A stretch of DNA of 64,000 nt from Spirodela intermedia. Taxonomy: Eukaryota; Streptophyta; Magnoliopsida; Alismatales; Araceae. The number at the start of each line of letters is the position of its first letter. The first letter of the stretch is position 1. Positions 47,713-59,600 of the stretch are shown here, piece by piece. Where the stretch lies: contig LR746264.1 in assembly GCA_902729315.2 (NCBI GenBank), forward strand, positions 6,913,878 through 6,977,877, written 5' to 3'. The notes under the pieces were generated by a model, which worked only from the letters and a program-made list of their open reading frames with translations, did no database searches and was not told the DNA's origin. Both the position numbers and the translations under genes were made by a program.

Positions 47713-49013
47713 TTCCTCTCTCTCTCTCTTCCCCTCTCTCTCTCTCTTCTTCTCTTCTCCTCCCCTCTCTCTCTCTTCCTTCCTCTTCCTATCTCCACAG
47801 TTTTAGCCCCTTCTTTACGAAGTGGCAGAGTAGGGGAAGTCCAGCAGGTCTCTGAAATCCCCTGCCGTACGCTTTTCTACCGTGATGTGATCCCTCAGTT
47901 GCCTATTTATCTCGAGGATGCCCGCCAGCCCTCCTCAGCCAAGCCACGCGTGAAAGGAATCTCTCCGCCGACTCGAGAGCAGTAGAACACCATGCCGCCA
48001 CATCGAGAGCTTCCATAGTCTGTTCTTTTTCTTCGCTTGAATTGGAGGGGTCGGTTCCTTCCGGCCATCTGGTTCTGTTGATTATAGGAGGCGACCCAGA
48101 GAGCAAGCGCAACGTTCGGGCGAGATCGAGTATTCTGCTGGTGTTAATCGGGGGCTTTGAAGTGAAATCAAGTCAATCGGGGTGGTTTGACCGGGACAGT
48201 GTCAGGTGAAGTAATGGAATCCGATTCGCACCGAAGTGCCGGCCCCCTTTCACTTCTCAGGTCCCACCTCTGAGACCCTCTTCGTCTCCCATTAGCTGGA
48301 AACCGACGATGTTTGATCTGACGGAGACTGAAATATTCATCTTCACTCAGGAGGGAGATATACCCATAGATATATAGATGGATAGATAGACAGAGCGAAG
48401 GAGAGGAGGGGGAGGGAGAGAGAGAGAGAGAGAGGTGAGGATGGAGGAGAAGAAGCCGCATGTGCGGTGGATGGACACCAGTGTCCGTATTCGCTCGAGT
48501 TACACATGCACACGCTCACGAGACGGCGCACAGCGTCCTGGACATGACCGTCCCATGTGAGAACAAAAGGGGCGGCGCCGCCCAGATGGGACCATGGCGC
48601 TGCTCTGGATTCCCCCATTCCTCTCCACATGTCCATGACGAAAAGACGTCTCCCTCCTGCCGCCACGTCAAGCAGCGGAACAACCGTTGCAGGAGCCAGG
48701 TACCAGAGTAGCTGTAGCGTGAGCCTCCACACGCAAGCGCCAGACGATCCCCCCCCTGGTCGACACAGCTTAATCCCCCAGCTCCCCACTCTCCCCCCCC
48801 CAATTGCCCCAGGACTAGTTAGTCGGACGTGTCATCGCCGCCGCGTCACCTGCGTGCTGCGGAGAGGGCACTCGTCTAAGAGTGCCTCCACCACATGGAA
48901 ATGCCCCCCCCTTAGAGAACAAGTAGCTGCCCGCTCCCTCCGCCTGAGCTTCAGGAAATGGGTAGGCCAGGAAACTTGGAACCGCCGCCCATGCAGTGCT
49001 TGAAGACCCTCCC

Positions 49014-49214
49014 ATGACGATGATCGTCAAGGTCACCATCCTGTTCTTCTTGTTCATCGTCGCCCCGGTTGCCTTCGGAAGGCGTCGTCAGATGGGCGAG
49101 ATGTCGGTGACCTACTTATCCACGAAGAGAGCCGGAAGTTCTTCCTCCTCGCTGGCGCGACGTGTGAGCAACTGCAGATTTCTCCGAGAAACGGGAGCTT
49201 CGCACAAGAGATGA
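49014..49214 (+). CDS. Possible small secreted peptide (66 codons), unrecognised
   Basis: From ATG at 49014 (or in-frame ATG at 49020) the frame begins MTMIVKVTILFFLFIVAPVA, a typical signal-peptide hydrophobic core, followed by a basic Ser-rich segment and stop. Codon third positions in the hydrophobic part are C/G-rich like nearby genes. I recognise no CLE, IDA, PSY, CEP or RALF motif. A good donor-like GTGAGC at codons 51-52 means the frame could instead be a first exon. It could equally be chance. Confidence 0.2.
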   Translation: MTMIVKVTILFFLFIVAPVAFGRRRQMGEMSVTYLSTKRAGSSSSSLARRVSNCRFLRETGASHKR

Positions 49215-49534
49215 CGGCGGAGAGGAGGAGATTACAGACTGCGCCGTCCTCCCCATTCTGACCGACGGTGAGGTAGCCATTATATAGGATGGCCCTTCAG
49301 AACTCGAGCCACTCGTTCCTCGTTTTGAGAGAGAAAACGCCTTCTTGACATGAACACCAAGCAACTGCTCCGATCTCCTCTAACATTTATCCAATCTTCG
49401 CTCACTCAACCACCACTCAGCTGACATTTATTTTCAATCACTAATCAGTTGTCAAAAAGCAAGGAAAGAAAAAGAGAGTAAAGCCCGGAAATGACGTCTC
49501 CACCGACAGCCACAGACTTCATTTATTGACATTA

Positions 49535-49537
<3 letters not shown>

Positions 49538-49583
<46 letters not shown>

Positions 49584-49590
49584 AAGAGAG
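49538..49590. repeat. Compound (TA)n(GA)n microsatellite
   Basis: An AT dinucleotide run passes directly into a GA run with one AAA interruption. Confidence 0.95.
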
Positions 49591-50025
49591 ATTGTGCAGT
49601 TAAGTTCCTTGCCTATCTTCACTTCTGTTAATGAATTTACAAGGCGTTTTCTCTCGTAAATACAAAAACTGCGATGTGACTGAAAATATTTCTTCCAAGA
49701 AACCCGTGCATTTTTCATCCCTGTGATCTTGACTTCCATCTGTCTGACTGATCAACAAGGAGCCCTTCAATAATGGCGAGCATTCATCAATTTTCTTAGA
49801 TCGCTTCTTGTCTAAATCCCTCGGTTAACTACTGAATGCATGTGGTCAAGTTGACCAAAAACACAGATAAAATGAGAACACAAAAAGGACAGGGAAAAAC
49901 GAAAAAAAATTCACAACCCAAAGTGCCCATGATGGCATATTACATCAATGTTCAAAATTAGGGATGCCAATGAGCTAAGTATGTCTGTGTCTAGCTTTCT
50001 CTCAACACATAGCTGCCTCAGTACC

Positions 50026-50076
<51 letters not shown>

Positions 50077-50080
50077 CACA
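50026..50080. repeat. Compound (CT)n(CA)n microsatellite
   Basis: A CT run switches to a CA run interrupted by a single extra A. Confidence 0.95.
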
Positions 50081-51549
50081 GAGATGTGCATCCAGAGAGG
50101 GTCAGGTCTGGGCTCGGGATGAGCATGGAAAGGCCAGAACTTGGTCACCCGGACTTCGAATGAGAGTATCACGACGGCAACAGCCACCTGAGCCAAGGAC
50201 TAGTGTCCATGCTTCGACTGGAAAAGATCCTGAAATTGCAGCAGAGCCACAGAGAAACAAGGCAGAACGGCTTGCTGGAGAACTAAAAATTTCCAGTATC
50301 TATTCTCAATAATGGCACAACAAATTCAGTGGGGGGAAGGTGGTTTCTTGAAGATGGAAAATTTTCAGGGCCATATATTGACTCTTCTCATGTAATCACA
50401 GCTTTCCTGGAGAAAGGAAAGAAAGAATCATATGATCAGCCGGAGTTTCTGCCTAATCAATAGCAGATCAAACCGATTATTTTCTACCAGATTTTGCTGT
50501 CAGTGTGAGTAGGCTTAATGATCAGTGGTCAGCGATGAGTCCTAACAACTATGTTATCAATGAGCATGAATCTCTGAGGTATAATAATCCATCCAAGACA
50601 GCAATAAAAAATAAGTAATGCCAAAAGGCAGAAATTTGGATCCATATAGAACAGTAACCTAGTGTCGTACCTCAAAAGCTCCCAAAACGTTTGGTCGGAC
50701 CAGAATGAGATAGTCTGGTTACGAATATATGATGTGGTCGTAGGGTTTGTGGCCACCACACTGCATGCAACAAAGATAGTGATTAATTACGGGTTGACAA
50801 AATGCATGCCAAGAAATTTCAGTCACGCTGTTTATGTCAGAGCAGGATCGAAGGACGTTCAGATGAAGACCTTCGCTAGAGGGGATAGATATTACATGTT
50901 CATCGAATAGTATATAACTTGGCATAATTATACTCAGTTCTAAGCCTTTTTCTTTCTGATGACTCCATGCTAAAGAAGAAGAAGAAATCGTCTGCGCCAC
51001 AGGAAGAATGGGAATGATCGCGTTTGACACCAAAAGCACGAAGAATGGGAATGATCGCATTGTTCTTGTATCTACTCTACCTCGTACTGTGTTCGATACT
51101 GTTCATCAGCATTGCTCAAAGGGGTGTATCACCATATTATTCGAAAGAAAAATTTCGCATATTTTTTTATCATTCTTCCAGAGTGAGGATGACAGTCTAG
51201 GACAAAGAGTATCCGTCAAAAATTATGTGATTCCTTGAATTTTGTTCTGCGGCTAGGCATTGGATGAATCGTATCCACTGGGTCAATATCAATACTATTC
51301 CAAAAATATGGCCGAATATTGAGGACAAAAGTGAATATTGAATATTCAATTTAATTAAATTGGAGGAGCGCATCAAGAGCATACCTGTGGTCTCCGCATC
51401 ATAATGATTTTGGGCCCGGGCTCCTCCAAAGGGCATCATAGGTTGGCAGATAAACTTCCAAATGAACGTGACGAAGAACATGAAGCAAAATCATCCAATG
51501 CCATCAAAGGGTATGGTACATGCTGAAACATGGAATAGCCACCCCCCGA

Positions 51550-53514
51550 TCACCAGTAATCTCCACACGAGCAAGTTCCATGGCTGAAATGATGGAACCT
51601 GTTCGTGTCCCTAACAACAATCTCCCTGTTCACGGCTTTTGAAACCAGCTTGAATGCAGAGTGGCAATCGCCGCAAACTCGTATGTTCTTCTTGATGTGG
51701 ATCGGTGCGCTTGGGGGAGTGTTGAGAAGCGCAAAGGCCAGAGCAATCCTCTCGCTATGATTCTGCAGCTTTATTTCTCTCTCCTGTTCATCCATGAACA
51801 GAAGCACATGATCTGCATTGGGGACGTACCCCAATTCCTTGACTTTCTCATTCACCTCCTCCCACATGCGGTGGATCTCTTCCCTCTGCGGATGGGAATC
51901 GTCGTCTGCAACGAACACATGAACCGAATTCTCCACCTCTACCCAGCTACACGCAGGCTCCTTCTTCACACCGAACTCTTTCATCTTCTTCCTCACATTT
52001 GCTACATCATCCCATCTTCCAGTCGAAGCATACAAGTTGCACAGAAGCATATGAGGGCCGGGATCATGAGGATCGAGTTCGAAGGTACGTTCGGCGGCGT
52101 ACTTACCCAGCTCCACATTCCTGTGCATTCTACAGGCTCCAAGGAGAGCCCCCCAGACAGCAGCTGTCGGTGCGATCGGCATCTCCCTTATCAAGCATTC
52201 GGCTCTCTCGAGAAGCCCGGCTCTGCCGAGAAGGTCGACCATCGTCGCATAGTGCTCGACCTGGGGTGTGATCCCATACTCCTCCATCAGCCGGAAATAA
52301 TGCTGCCCTTCGTTCAACAGCCCACTACGACTGCAGGCGGTGAGGACGCAGAGAAAAGTGATCTCATTAGGCCGGATTCCATTCCTGATCATGTCCTCTA
52401 GCCGGCAAACGGCTTCTCTCCCGAGCCCATGTTGGGCGCAGCCGGCGAGCATCGAGTTCCAGGAGACGACGTCTCTCCTCTGCAGCCGCTCGAAGATCTT
52501 CTTCGCATCATCGATGGAGCCCGACTTCGCGTACATGTCGAGCAGGGTGTTCCCGAGGAAGGCCGTGAGCTTGCAGCCAGACTTCACCAAGTGGGCGTGG
52601 ACCCACTTCCCTTGCTCCAGCGACCCAATCCGGGCGCAGGCGCTGAACATGCTGGAGTATGTGTAATGGGAAGCTTCAAGGTCAACCCTCTGCATCTCCC
52701 GGAAGCTCTCGAGGGCACCCTCCGGGTCTCCCTTCCTCGCGAAACCTGCGATGAGGGCATTCCAGGAGACCTCATTTTTCGAAGGCAGAGATTCGAACAC
52801 CATGCGCGCCTCCTCCGTGATCCCATGCCGCGCGTACATGTCCAGCAGGGAGCTTCCCACGTAGACGCTCGAGTCGCAGCCGCACTTGATGCAGAACGCA
52901 TGGATCAGGCGGCCGAGAACGTTCTCCGGAAAGGCTCCGGCGGCCTTCAGGAGGCTCGCGCAGGTGAACTGGTTTGGCTTCAGTCCCGCGGAGAGCATCT
53001 TCGGGAACAGGGCGATGGCCTTCTCGGGCCCGTCATTCTGGGCATAGCCGGTGATGAGAGCCGTCCAGGTGACCATGTCCCTCAGGGGCATTGCATCGAA
53101 CACCCGCCGTGCGTCGTCCATGCCGCCGCACTTGCAGAACATGTTGACGATCGAGTTACCGAAGAAGAGGTCGGGAGCGAAGTTGCTGCGCAGGAAATGG
53201 GCGTGGACGAGCCTGGCCTCGTCTAGCCGCTTGGAATGGGTGCAGAGGCGAACAAGATCGGAGTAGGTGCTGAGGTCGGGGACGACGGCGCCGCCGTCGA
53301 TGAGGTCGAGGATGCGGAGGCCTTTCGCGCTGCGGCGGAGGAGGTCCCTGTCCTGGACGATGAGGGAAGAAGAATCAACCTCCTCCTTTAGTGACGCGTC
53401 GGCGACCTCCGTCGCCGGGGGCGAGAAACGGCAGCAGACAAGAGTGGAGATCGGCGGGATTCCGGTGGCGGAACCAAGACGAGAGTGGAGACGACGGGCC
53501 GCGCCGCTCATCAT
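51550..53514 (-). CDS. Pentatricopeptide repeat protein, PLS class with DYW domain
   Basis: DYW-class PPR proteins bind specific organellar transcripts and carry out C-to-U RNA editing. Intronless, 654 residues, a usual size. The N-terminus, rich in Arg and Ser, suggests mitochondrial targeting. Repeats of P, L and S types run from about residue 80 to 460, with recurring signatures such as DMVTWTALITGYAQNDGPEKA, EVSWNALIAGFARKGDPEGA and DVVSWNSMLAGCAQHGLGREA. E and E+ segments follow (VWGALLGACRMHRNVELG, KEPACSWVEVENSVHVFV), then a complete DYW domain with the deaminase zinc signature HSE (NHSERIALAF) and CGDCH, ending in CGDYW. The order and wording are close, from memory, to Arabidopsis At3g24000. 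Its start is only 141 bp from the SWINGER stop codon, same strand. The editing site is unknown. Confidence 0.95.
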   Translation of the reverse strand: MMSGAARRLHSRLGSATGIPPISTLVCCRFSPPATEVADASLKEEVDSSSLIVQDRDLLRRSAKGLRILDLIDGGAVVPDLSTYSDLVRLCTHSKRLDEARLVHAHFLRSNFAPDLFFGNSIVNMFCKCGGMDDARRVFDAMPLRDMVTWTALITGYAQNDGPEKAIALFPKMLSAGLKPNQFTCASLLKAAGAFPENVLGRLIHAFCIKCGCDSSVYVGSSLLDMYARHGITEEARMVFESLPSKNEVSWNALIAGFARKGDPEGALESFREMQRVDLEASHYTYSSMFSACARIGSLEQGKWVHAHLVKSGCKLTAFLGNTLLDMYAKSGSIDDAKKIFERLQRRDVVSWNSMLAGCAQHGLGREAVCRLEDMIRNGIRPNEITFLCVLTACSRSGLLNEGQHYFRLMEEYGITPQVEHYATMVDLLGRAGLLERAECLIREMPIAPTAAVWGALLGACRMHRNVELGKYAAERTFELDPHDPGPHMLLCNLYASTGRWDDVANVRKKMKEFGVKKEPACSWVEVENSVHVFVADDDSHPQREEIHRMWEEVNEKVKELGYVPNADHVLLFMDEQEREIKLQNHSERIALAFALLNTPPSAPIHIKKNIRVCGDCHSAFKLVSKAVNREIVVRDTNRFHHFSHGTCSCGDYW

Positions 53515-53655
53515 TCCTCTCAGATCTACCCGGTCCGTTCGCTGAAATGGTCACGCAATACAATCATCATTCATAGAAATATCCATTATTCGATACATAT
53601 ATGCATATACAGATAGCTTTGGCGACTTCTCCGGTATCTCTTCTACAAAACTCGA

Positions 53656-56600
53656 TCAGGCGATTTTCTGAGCTCGCCCATGGGAGACAGAGGAGTCGTC
53701 CCTCTTCGAGCCCTCGGGCTTCCTGGCCCACGCAGGTGCTTGATCAGGGCCGTAGCGATAGTCGTAGAAGAGCTCCTCTCCGACCTCGATGCGCTCCTTG
53801 GCGAAGATCCCGACCCGGTGGTCACCAGCGACGAGCATCACCTGTGGTGGAGAGCCACCTCTCGGATTGAATGACCGAACCAAATCACATCGACCGCCTC
53901 GATTGACCAGACGTACCTTTGCGTAGCAATTAGGGTTCGAGGAATGGTTCGCAAACTTCAGCTTGTCCCCCTTTCGATAGGCGTCGAGGACGTACTGCAC
54001 GGGGTGCAAGCCCAGTCAGAAGACTATCTAATGGGAGGTGAGGTTGATCACCTTAAAACCCTAATTACCTGATCATTTAGATCGAAGAGGAAGGATGAAT
54101 TCGCACGGTCGTAGATCTTCCCGCGTTTGTCAGCCTCTCTGTGGGAGATCAATTCGCCGGTGTATTCCCCGAGATAATCGTTCTTGTTCACAGGATTCTG
54201 TTGTCGGATTGAACACCTCTGAGTGCCGAGATCCTGCGATAGACTGAGAAATATGCGCCGTGTGATGAAGATTTCTCACCTTTATGAAGGCCCCCCATCC
54301 TGCAACATCGGACTTCGACAAGAGGATCTGACAGAGTTCATACAAATTAGTTCCGCGAGCATCAGTCTCTATATATGAGACACTGGGAGGCAGCCCATGG
54401 AGTAGGCATTTACCCTCTGCTTCTTCTTCAGGAGGAGGTTCATGTTGCCGCATTCGTAGCCGTCGCCTCGCGCCGGCGGCCCGCCTAATGAGCCGCCCCC
54501 GCAGCTGCAGGATGCATGAAGGATGGGATCAGGGACGAACATCCATGAGCAATCAATGTGACAGTAAACAACCAAACATTTCATGCTAAAAATAGATCAA
54601 GACCTTGAAATAATCGATCTCAAAGAGTAGTAAAAACTGACAAAATGAGAAGTAGCGCTAATTTTTTTATGTGGATGAAGAGATTTTCCTGAGAATGAGC
54701 CGAAAGGATCAGTAGCAATGGCGAGAAGAGTTACCTGACCCAACAATTTCGGCAGACATCTGGGTCACATTCACGCCCCCCGGCAAAGCAAGGGCACTGC
54801 CGACTCCTGCACTGGCTCTTCGCACAATGGCAACCCCTGAAGCGGTTCTTGCAGCATTTTGAGCATCTGGAGAGAGAATTTGAGTAGATCGCTTCACGTG
54901 ATCCAAAACGGTCCGCAAAACGAGCATTTAAATGGGTTTGCGCGCCAGAAAAAGGGTATCTGAGGGTTTTTAATTTGGATTATCAAGCAGAGCGGCGATG
55001 AACAAGAATCATCGGATGAGAAGAAATCCATGATCTGGGGTGTGAGGGCAGATCCACAGTATGGAAACGTAAATGATTCTAGATGAGTTTGTTCTATAAA
55101 AATATACTAAACAAGTACTTCTGATGATGCAGAGGTTAGCCCATACGCGCAGTACTTTTCGCAGCACGTTCCATTGAGAAGACAAGGGCATTGCTTCCCG
55201 CAGGTTGGCTGGCACCCACATGGTGTGTATTGCTTACATGACTGACTTTTGCCGTCGATCAAACGCTTTCGGCTGGATGGGTGCCCGGCAGATTTCCACG
55301 TATATTTCAGCTTACGCGATCGACGATTTCGGTGCCAGATGCGCGTTCTTGCTGGTATTTCCTGCTCCTGCCACATAAATTAGATAGGAAGTTCGATCAA
55401 AGATTAAAAATATCAGATGACTAATATTCGAAATATTTTTGTTACCCTTCATTGGAAGCTCTGATGGCTTACCGATTGTTGATCCTGTTGTTGTTTATTT
55501 TCTATTTAATGCAGTAAAAGTAAAGGAAAACAAGCTAGTTCAAGAGAATAAATGACTCTATTTTTTTCAATTTTCCAAAAGTGTTTGAAACATCGCTAGT
55601 GAGGGTTGCGAGGCAGACCATATAATCAGGATCAGCTCCGCTATCTTCGCCGCCTGAATTCATCATAACAGGTTTGATCGGGGTGGCAGCACCATCACTG
55701 AGCATGTAAGTTGACACTTCCTCACAAGTCTTCAGGCCAGGCAGCAAGTTCCTAGCAATGAGGCAGCTGGACAGCGTATAGAACTCAATATTAAAACATT
55801 GAATTCAAGTAGACAAATGCTCAAGGTGACGGCCAAGAGCTGACAAGTATCAGCAGATAACATGTATTTGCGTCATCATCACGAAGCTTTGACCCATTCC
55901 ATCTCTTTCTGATCCTTGATTCTTAACCATGAGTCAGTTGTCTCAGTGAAACGATGAGACAACAAGCCCATGCATCCAGTCTCCAAACAGCATTTTATTA
56001 TAAGCTAATAAGTTCCAAAATGCCAGCTTCCTAAATTCTTCATTTACACGAAGTGTGTGATGACTCATGACATACGTTTATGTTGTTTTTCTTAGATCAG
56101 GTTTTTCAATAATGATCAACACGGATGCACTCTGTGAAAATTTTTGTGAAGATTTTCCAACTTCAAGCCAAGAACAAGGCATCTATTCACTCCTTCCAGT
56201 CGTGTTTTTATCTTCTATCTTCCTTAGCTAGTAGTAGTTTAAAATCTCTAACAGCACTTCCAAAGGATGAGGAGTTTTGTTGAACACATTGGGCGTGAGT
56301 GTGGTTTCAAACATGTCAATAAAGTCGATGTATTGCAGTGAATGATAATAGCGAAATATGAGTATTCCTCTGTTTGGGATCAACTAATCGGAGCGGCAAG
56401 GGGAACTATTAAGAGTAAGTCAAGGATTGCATGATCTCTGAGATACGCGTTCCAAAATTCAAGTTTTATGAGCCTATATGCATGAAAAAAATGGCTTTTA
56501 GCAAATGAAATGGGAGACATCAGGAAAAAAAAAAATTCAATTTTCATATGTAACTTCCAAGGATGAGAATTTTTGTTGAACAAAACTAGGAATATAATAG

Positions 56601-59600
56601 AAAGTATTCATGATGCTTCAGGAATAGGGCACATGATCCGAATTTTTTTTAGCTTGGATTATAAACAGGAAAGACAACTACCTGTTCTTTCCAAATATTT
56701 CTATGCCTTTTAAATATAGATCTTTCTCCATGGAATTCCAGTTCTGGGAACTTCCCTCTTTGATGCTCGACTTCAATGGAGGAGCTTCACTGATATTGCT
56801 TGCTCCATGTTCCATCATATGTCTCTGTCTAGAGTCGCATGACTTCACTGAAGAACGTTCATCGGTATCTCTTACTGCATCTTCCAATGTGTCCATGTTA
56901 TCGTCGTTTTCTTCGCTGTTTCCGTCAAATTTGTCCTTTGTTTGGGCATTTCCAGCCATCTCACTGGAAGATCTGTCTCGTAACCGAAATTCTTGAAGAG
57001 AACCTCCTTCTTTGTGCGGATCGTTGCTATCAGCAAGATTTCTATTTTGCACATCTTCACCAACCAAAGAAACTATATCCGAAACTGGAACATTCTTTTG
57101 TTTCTTTTCAGAATATCCCGGACTATTTCTCGGCGGACTTTCGGTGGACCTCGTTGTGAATTCACCTCCGACCTTACGTTTGCCTAGGCTTTTCAACGAT
57201 GCTTCGGAATCCACTGGAGTTTCAGGAGTTGACACCTTTCCTGGACGAACATGAAGAGAAATACAGGTTTACCAAAACAAGCGGAACTTCGTATAAGAAC
57301 TTGAAGGCGTTCCCTTCTGTTTTGTGAAGTCAGTTTCAGGGGGTTTAACAAATTCACCTATAGAACCCAAAGATCTGACGTCACTTACAGAAACAGTCTG
57401 ATACTCTTTTGCATATTTTCTCTGCAACATAACTGAAATCAAGTTATCCATGGTGTTATTCACTATGAAGTGTGTAAAAAAACCGATTGGAAAAAATGAA
57501 TAATTCTGATCAGAGATAATGATGACAACGATAGTATTAGGCCGGCCGTATACCCCAGATCAAAATTTATGAGAACACCTTTGCAAATTGAAGATACACA
57601 TGTAACTCGCACATGTTCCTATCAAGATGTCATCTCTTGATAAGAATATGGGAGAGATAAAAATATAATATCAAGAATTCAAAAGTCATATCGCAGGCGT
57701 TTATGTTGCCTGGCTCCTGTGCTTCCCAGTTCAAGTTTCTCATGCTAGGGGCATGAAAGAATAAATAATGTCCCTTAAAAAAACAAACTCTTAGTACTAT
57801 GATTTCTGTATACTTTTCCAGAAATGGAATAAATAATGGGAGTATAGAAAATTACTGCGGAAAATAAGTATGGCTTTTGTCCCAATAAAATTTACCAAAG
57901 AACGAGAAAATAAAAGATATGAGCAATAATATATTAAAACTACACAAAAGTTCCATAGAATACCTTCATATAACATTGATCCCCGCATGGGTTCACATTT
58001 TCATCAGGTTTTGAGAAAGATAGCTTCTCACTCTATCGACCAATAAAAATTCCTCATTAGAAGAACAGTTGTGTTTAGTCCGAGGAGGAAAAATGATCTC
58101 AGATCTAAAAGCTTACCGGGATAAATGGAGTTTGTGAACATCCATGGAGACGGCAGTCAAAGATCTGTATTACAGGAGATGCAAAGGAGTAATTAGTGAC
58201 GACTTGGAGCTGCATATGACGAATCAATAAAAACTAATATCTTCCCTTCCAAAGATGATTTCAATATGGACCTGGAAATAAAATACCTACCAGGCAACGG
58301 CGACAGAATATATTGTCAAAAGAATCCAAGGCTGCACTAAGCGTCTTGTATAAGAACGGTTTTATCTCAGGTTCAGCTACTCCAGAAGATTCTGATTTTT
58401 CATCCCCGTCATTGTATTTGTCCAATAAATTTTCGTATCTTTCCTGTAAAAAAAAGTGAAAAAAATCTGAAAATGGATTAATTTAAATAAACTATTACTA
58501 AAATTGAAAGATTAGATCTTTCTCATACCATATGATCCGTTCGAAATTTTTAACAAAAACACTACAAAGTATAAAATGCATAATTATCTGAAACTATGAA
58601 CACGTAAAAAGATTAAAAAACATCCCGATATTTCATAGTAACTTATAATACCTGAATTTCGGTGGAATTGGCATCTATAAACTGACCTAGTTGGCTCAGA
58701 ACTTCCTCATTTAAACCGTGCTGCTGAATCGCCTTCCTGCAAAACAAGGGCATGGCGCATGTACAGTAAAACTGATGTTTTATCTAAACAAAGGAATACA
58801 AGGTATTAGACAAATCTGACTGTTGGCCATTGACTTTTGCAAAATACCTAAAACTAGAGTTCAAAAGGGACGCCAGGGTAACTATGCACGTCTAATCAAT
58901 GAGAACACGACTAGCAAGTTGACATATTGTCATGATCTTTCGAATCTACCGAAGTACATGTTTTTGCTTCTGTGCATCTTTAGTCACGTGGATTATTCTC
59001 AACAAACGCCATAGTTTGTGTAATTGTTTAAGCCTTTTCTCAATTGTCTAAAAAAAGAGAGAATAAATGTGTATCATTGATGGAGCTGAAACTTAAGAGA
59101 GACAAGAAAGCATTTTAACCTGAAGGCCCCAAATTCCTCGGCTGCTTCCAAGGTTTAACATGAAAAATGGCAACAAAAATTATAAATATTAACAAAAAGA
59201 CAGCGACTCTCAATTCCAGTCTCCATGTATTATCTGTTTACTGATATCATTTTTTTTTCTAAATGACCTCTCAACGTCCTAAAAAATATTTAATAAGAAC
59301 ATTTTTTAATATTAATTTTAAACGTTTAACCTCTTTGAAATCATGTAACCAGGATTGTATCCGGTGTCCAGAATGGCCGGATGTCAATGTTTGCTGATTT
59401 GGAGATCAGATGAATTGATCCACGGGAAGAGTATGATTCCGCTAAAAAAGGAAAGAGAATTTATAATTATGAATATTGATATAGAGATTTTGATTTTTAC
59501 TTAAAAAGGGTGATCAAATCCATTAAATTTTAGCCGGGCACATTATACCATAGTCATCTCTTGGGCCACTTATCACTTCAACGAAATATAGAAAGAACAT

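Larger units (their letters stand above)
46381..51549. other. Five-kilobase region upstream of KNOX, no confirmed gene
   Basis: Contains the KNOX promoter, a degenerate four-copy repeat of about 80 bp (47401-47712) followed by a CT-rich tract, GA runs (48401-48435), a compound TA/GA tract (49538-49590), a compound CT/CA tract (50026-50080), and one small frame with a signal-peptide-like start (49014-49214). Other frames (48343-48789 minus, 48557-49003 plus) are GC-driven and unrecognised. Confidence 0.55.

Noticed and set aside
48343-48803. Overlapping 95-148-codon frames on both strands near 48.3-49.0 kb
   Set aside because: GC-rich chance frames in several phases at once, with low-complexity Ser/Leu or Pro runs and no family match.
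52429-53226. 265-codon frame antisense to the PPR gene
   Set aside because: Product is a His/Glu/Gly-rich shadow of the DYW PPR protein with no recognisable domain.
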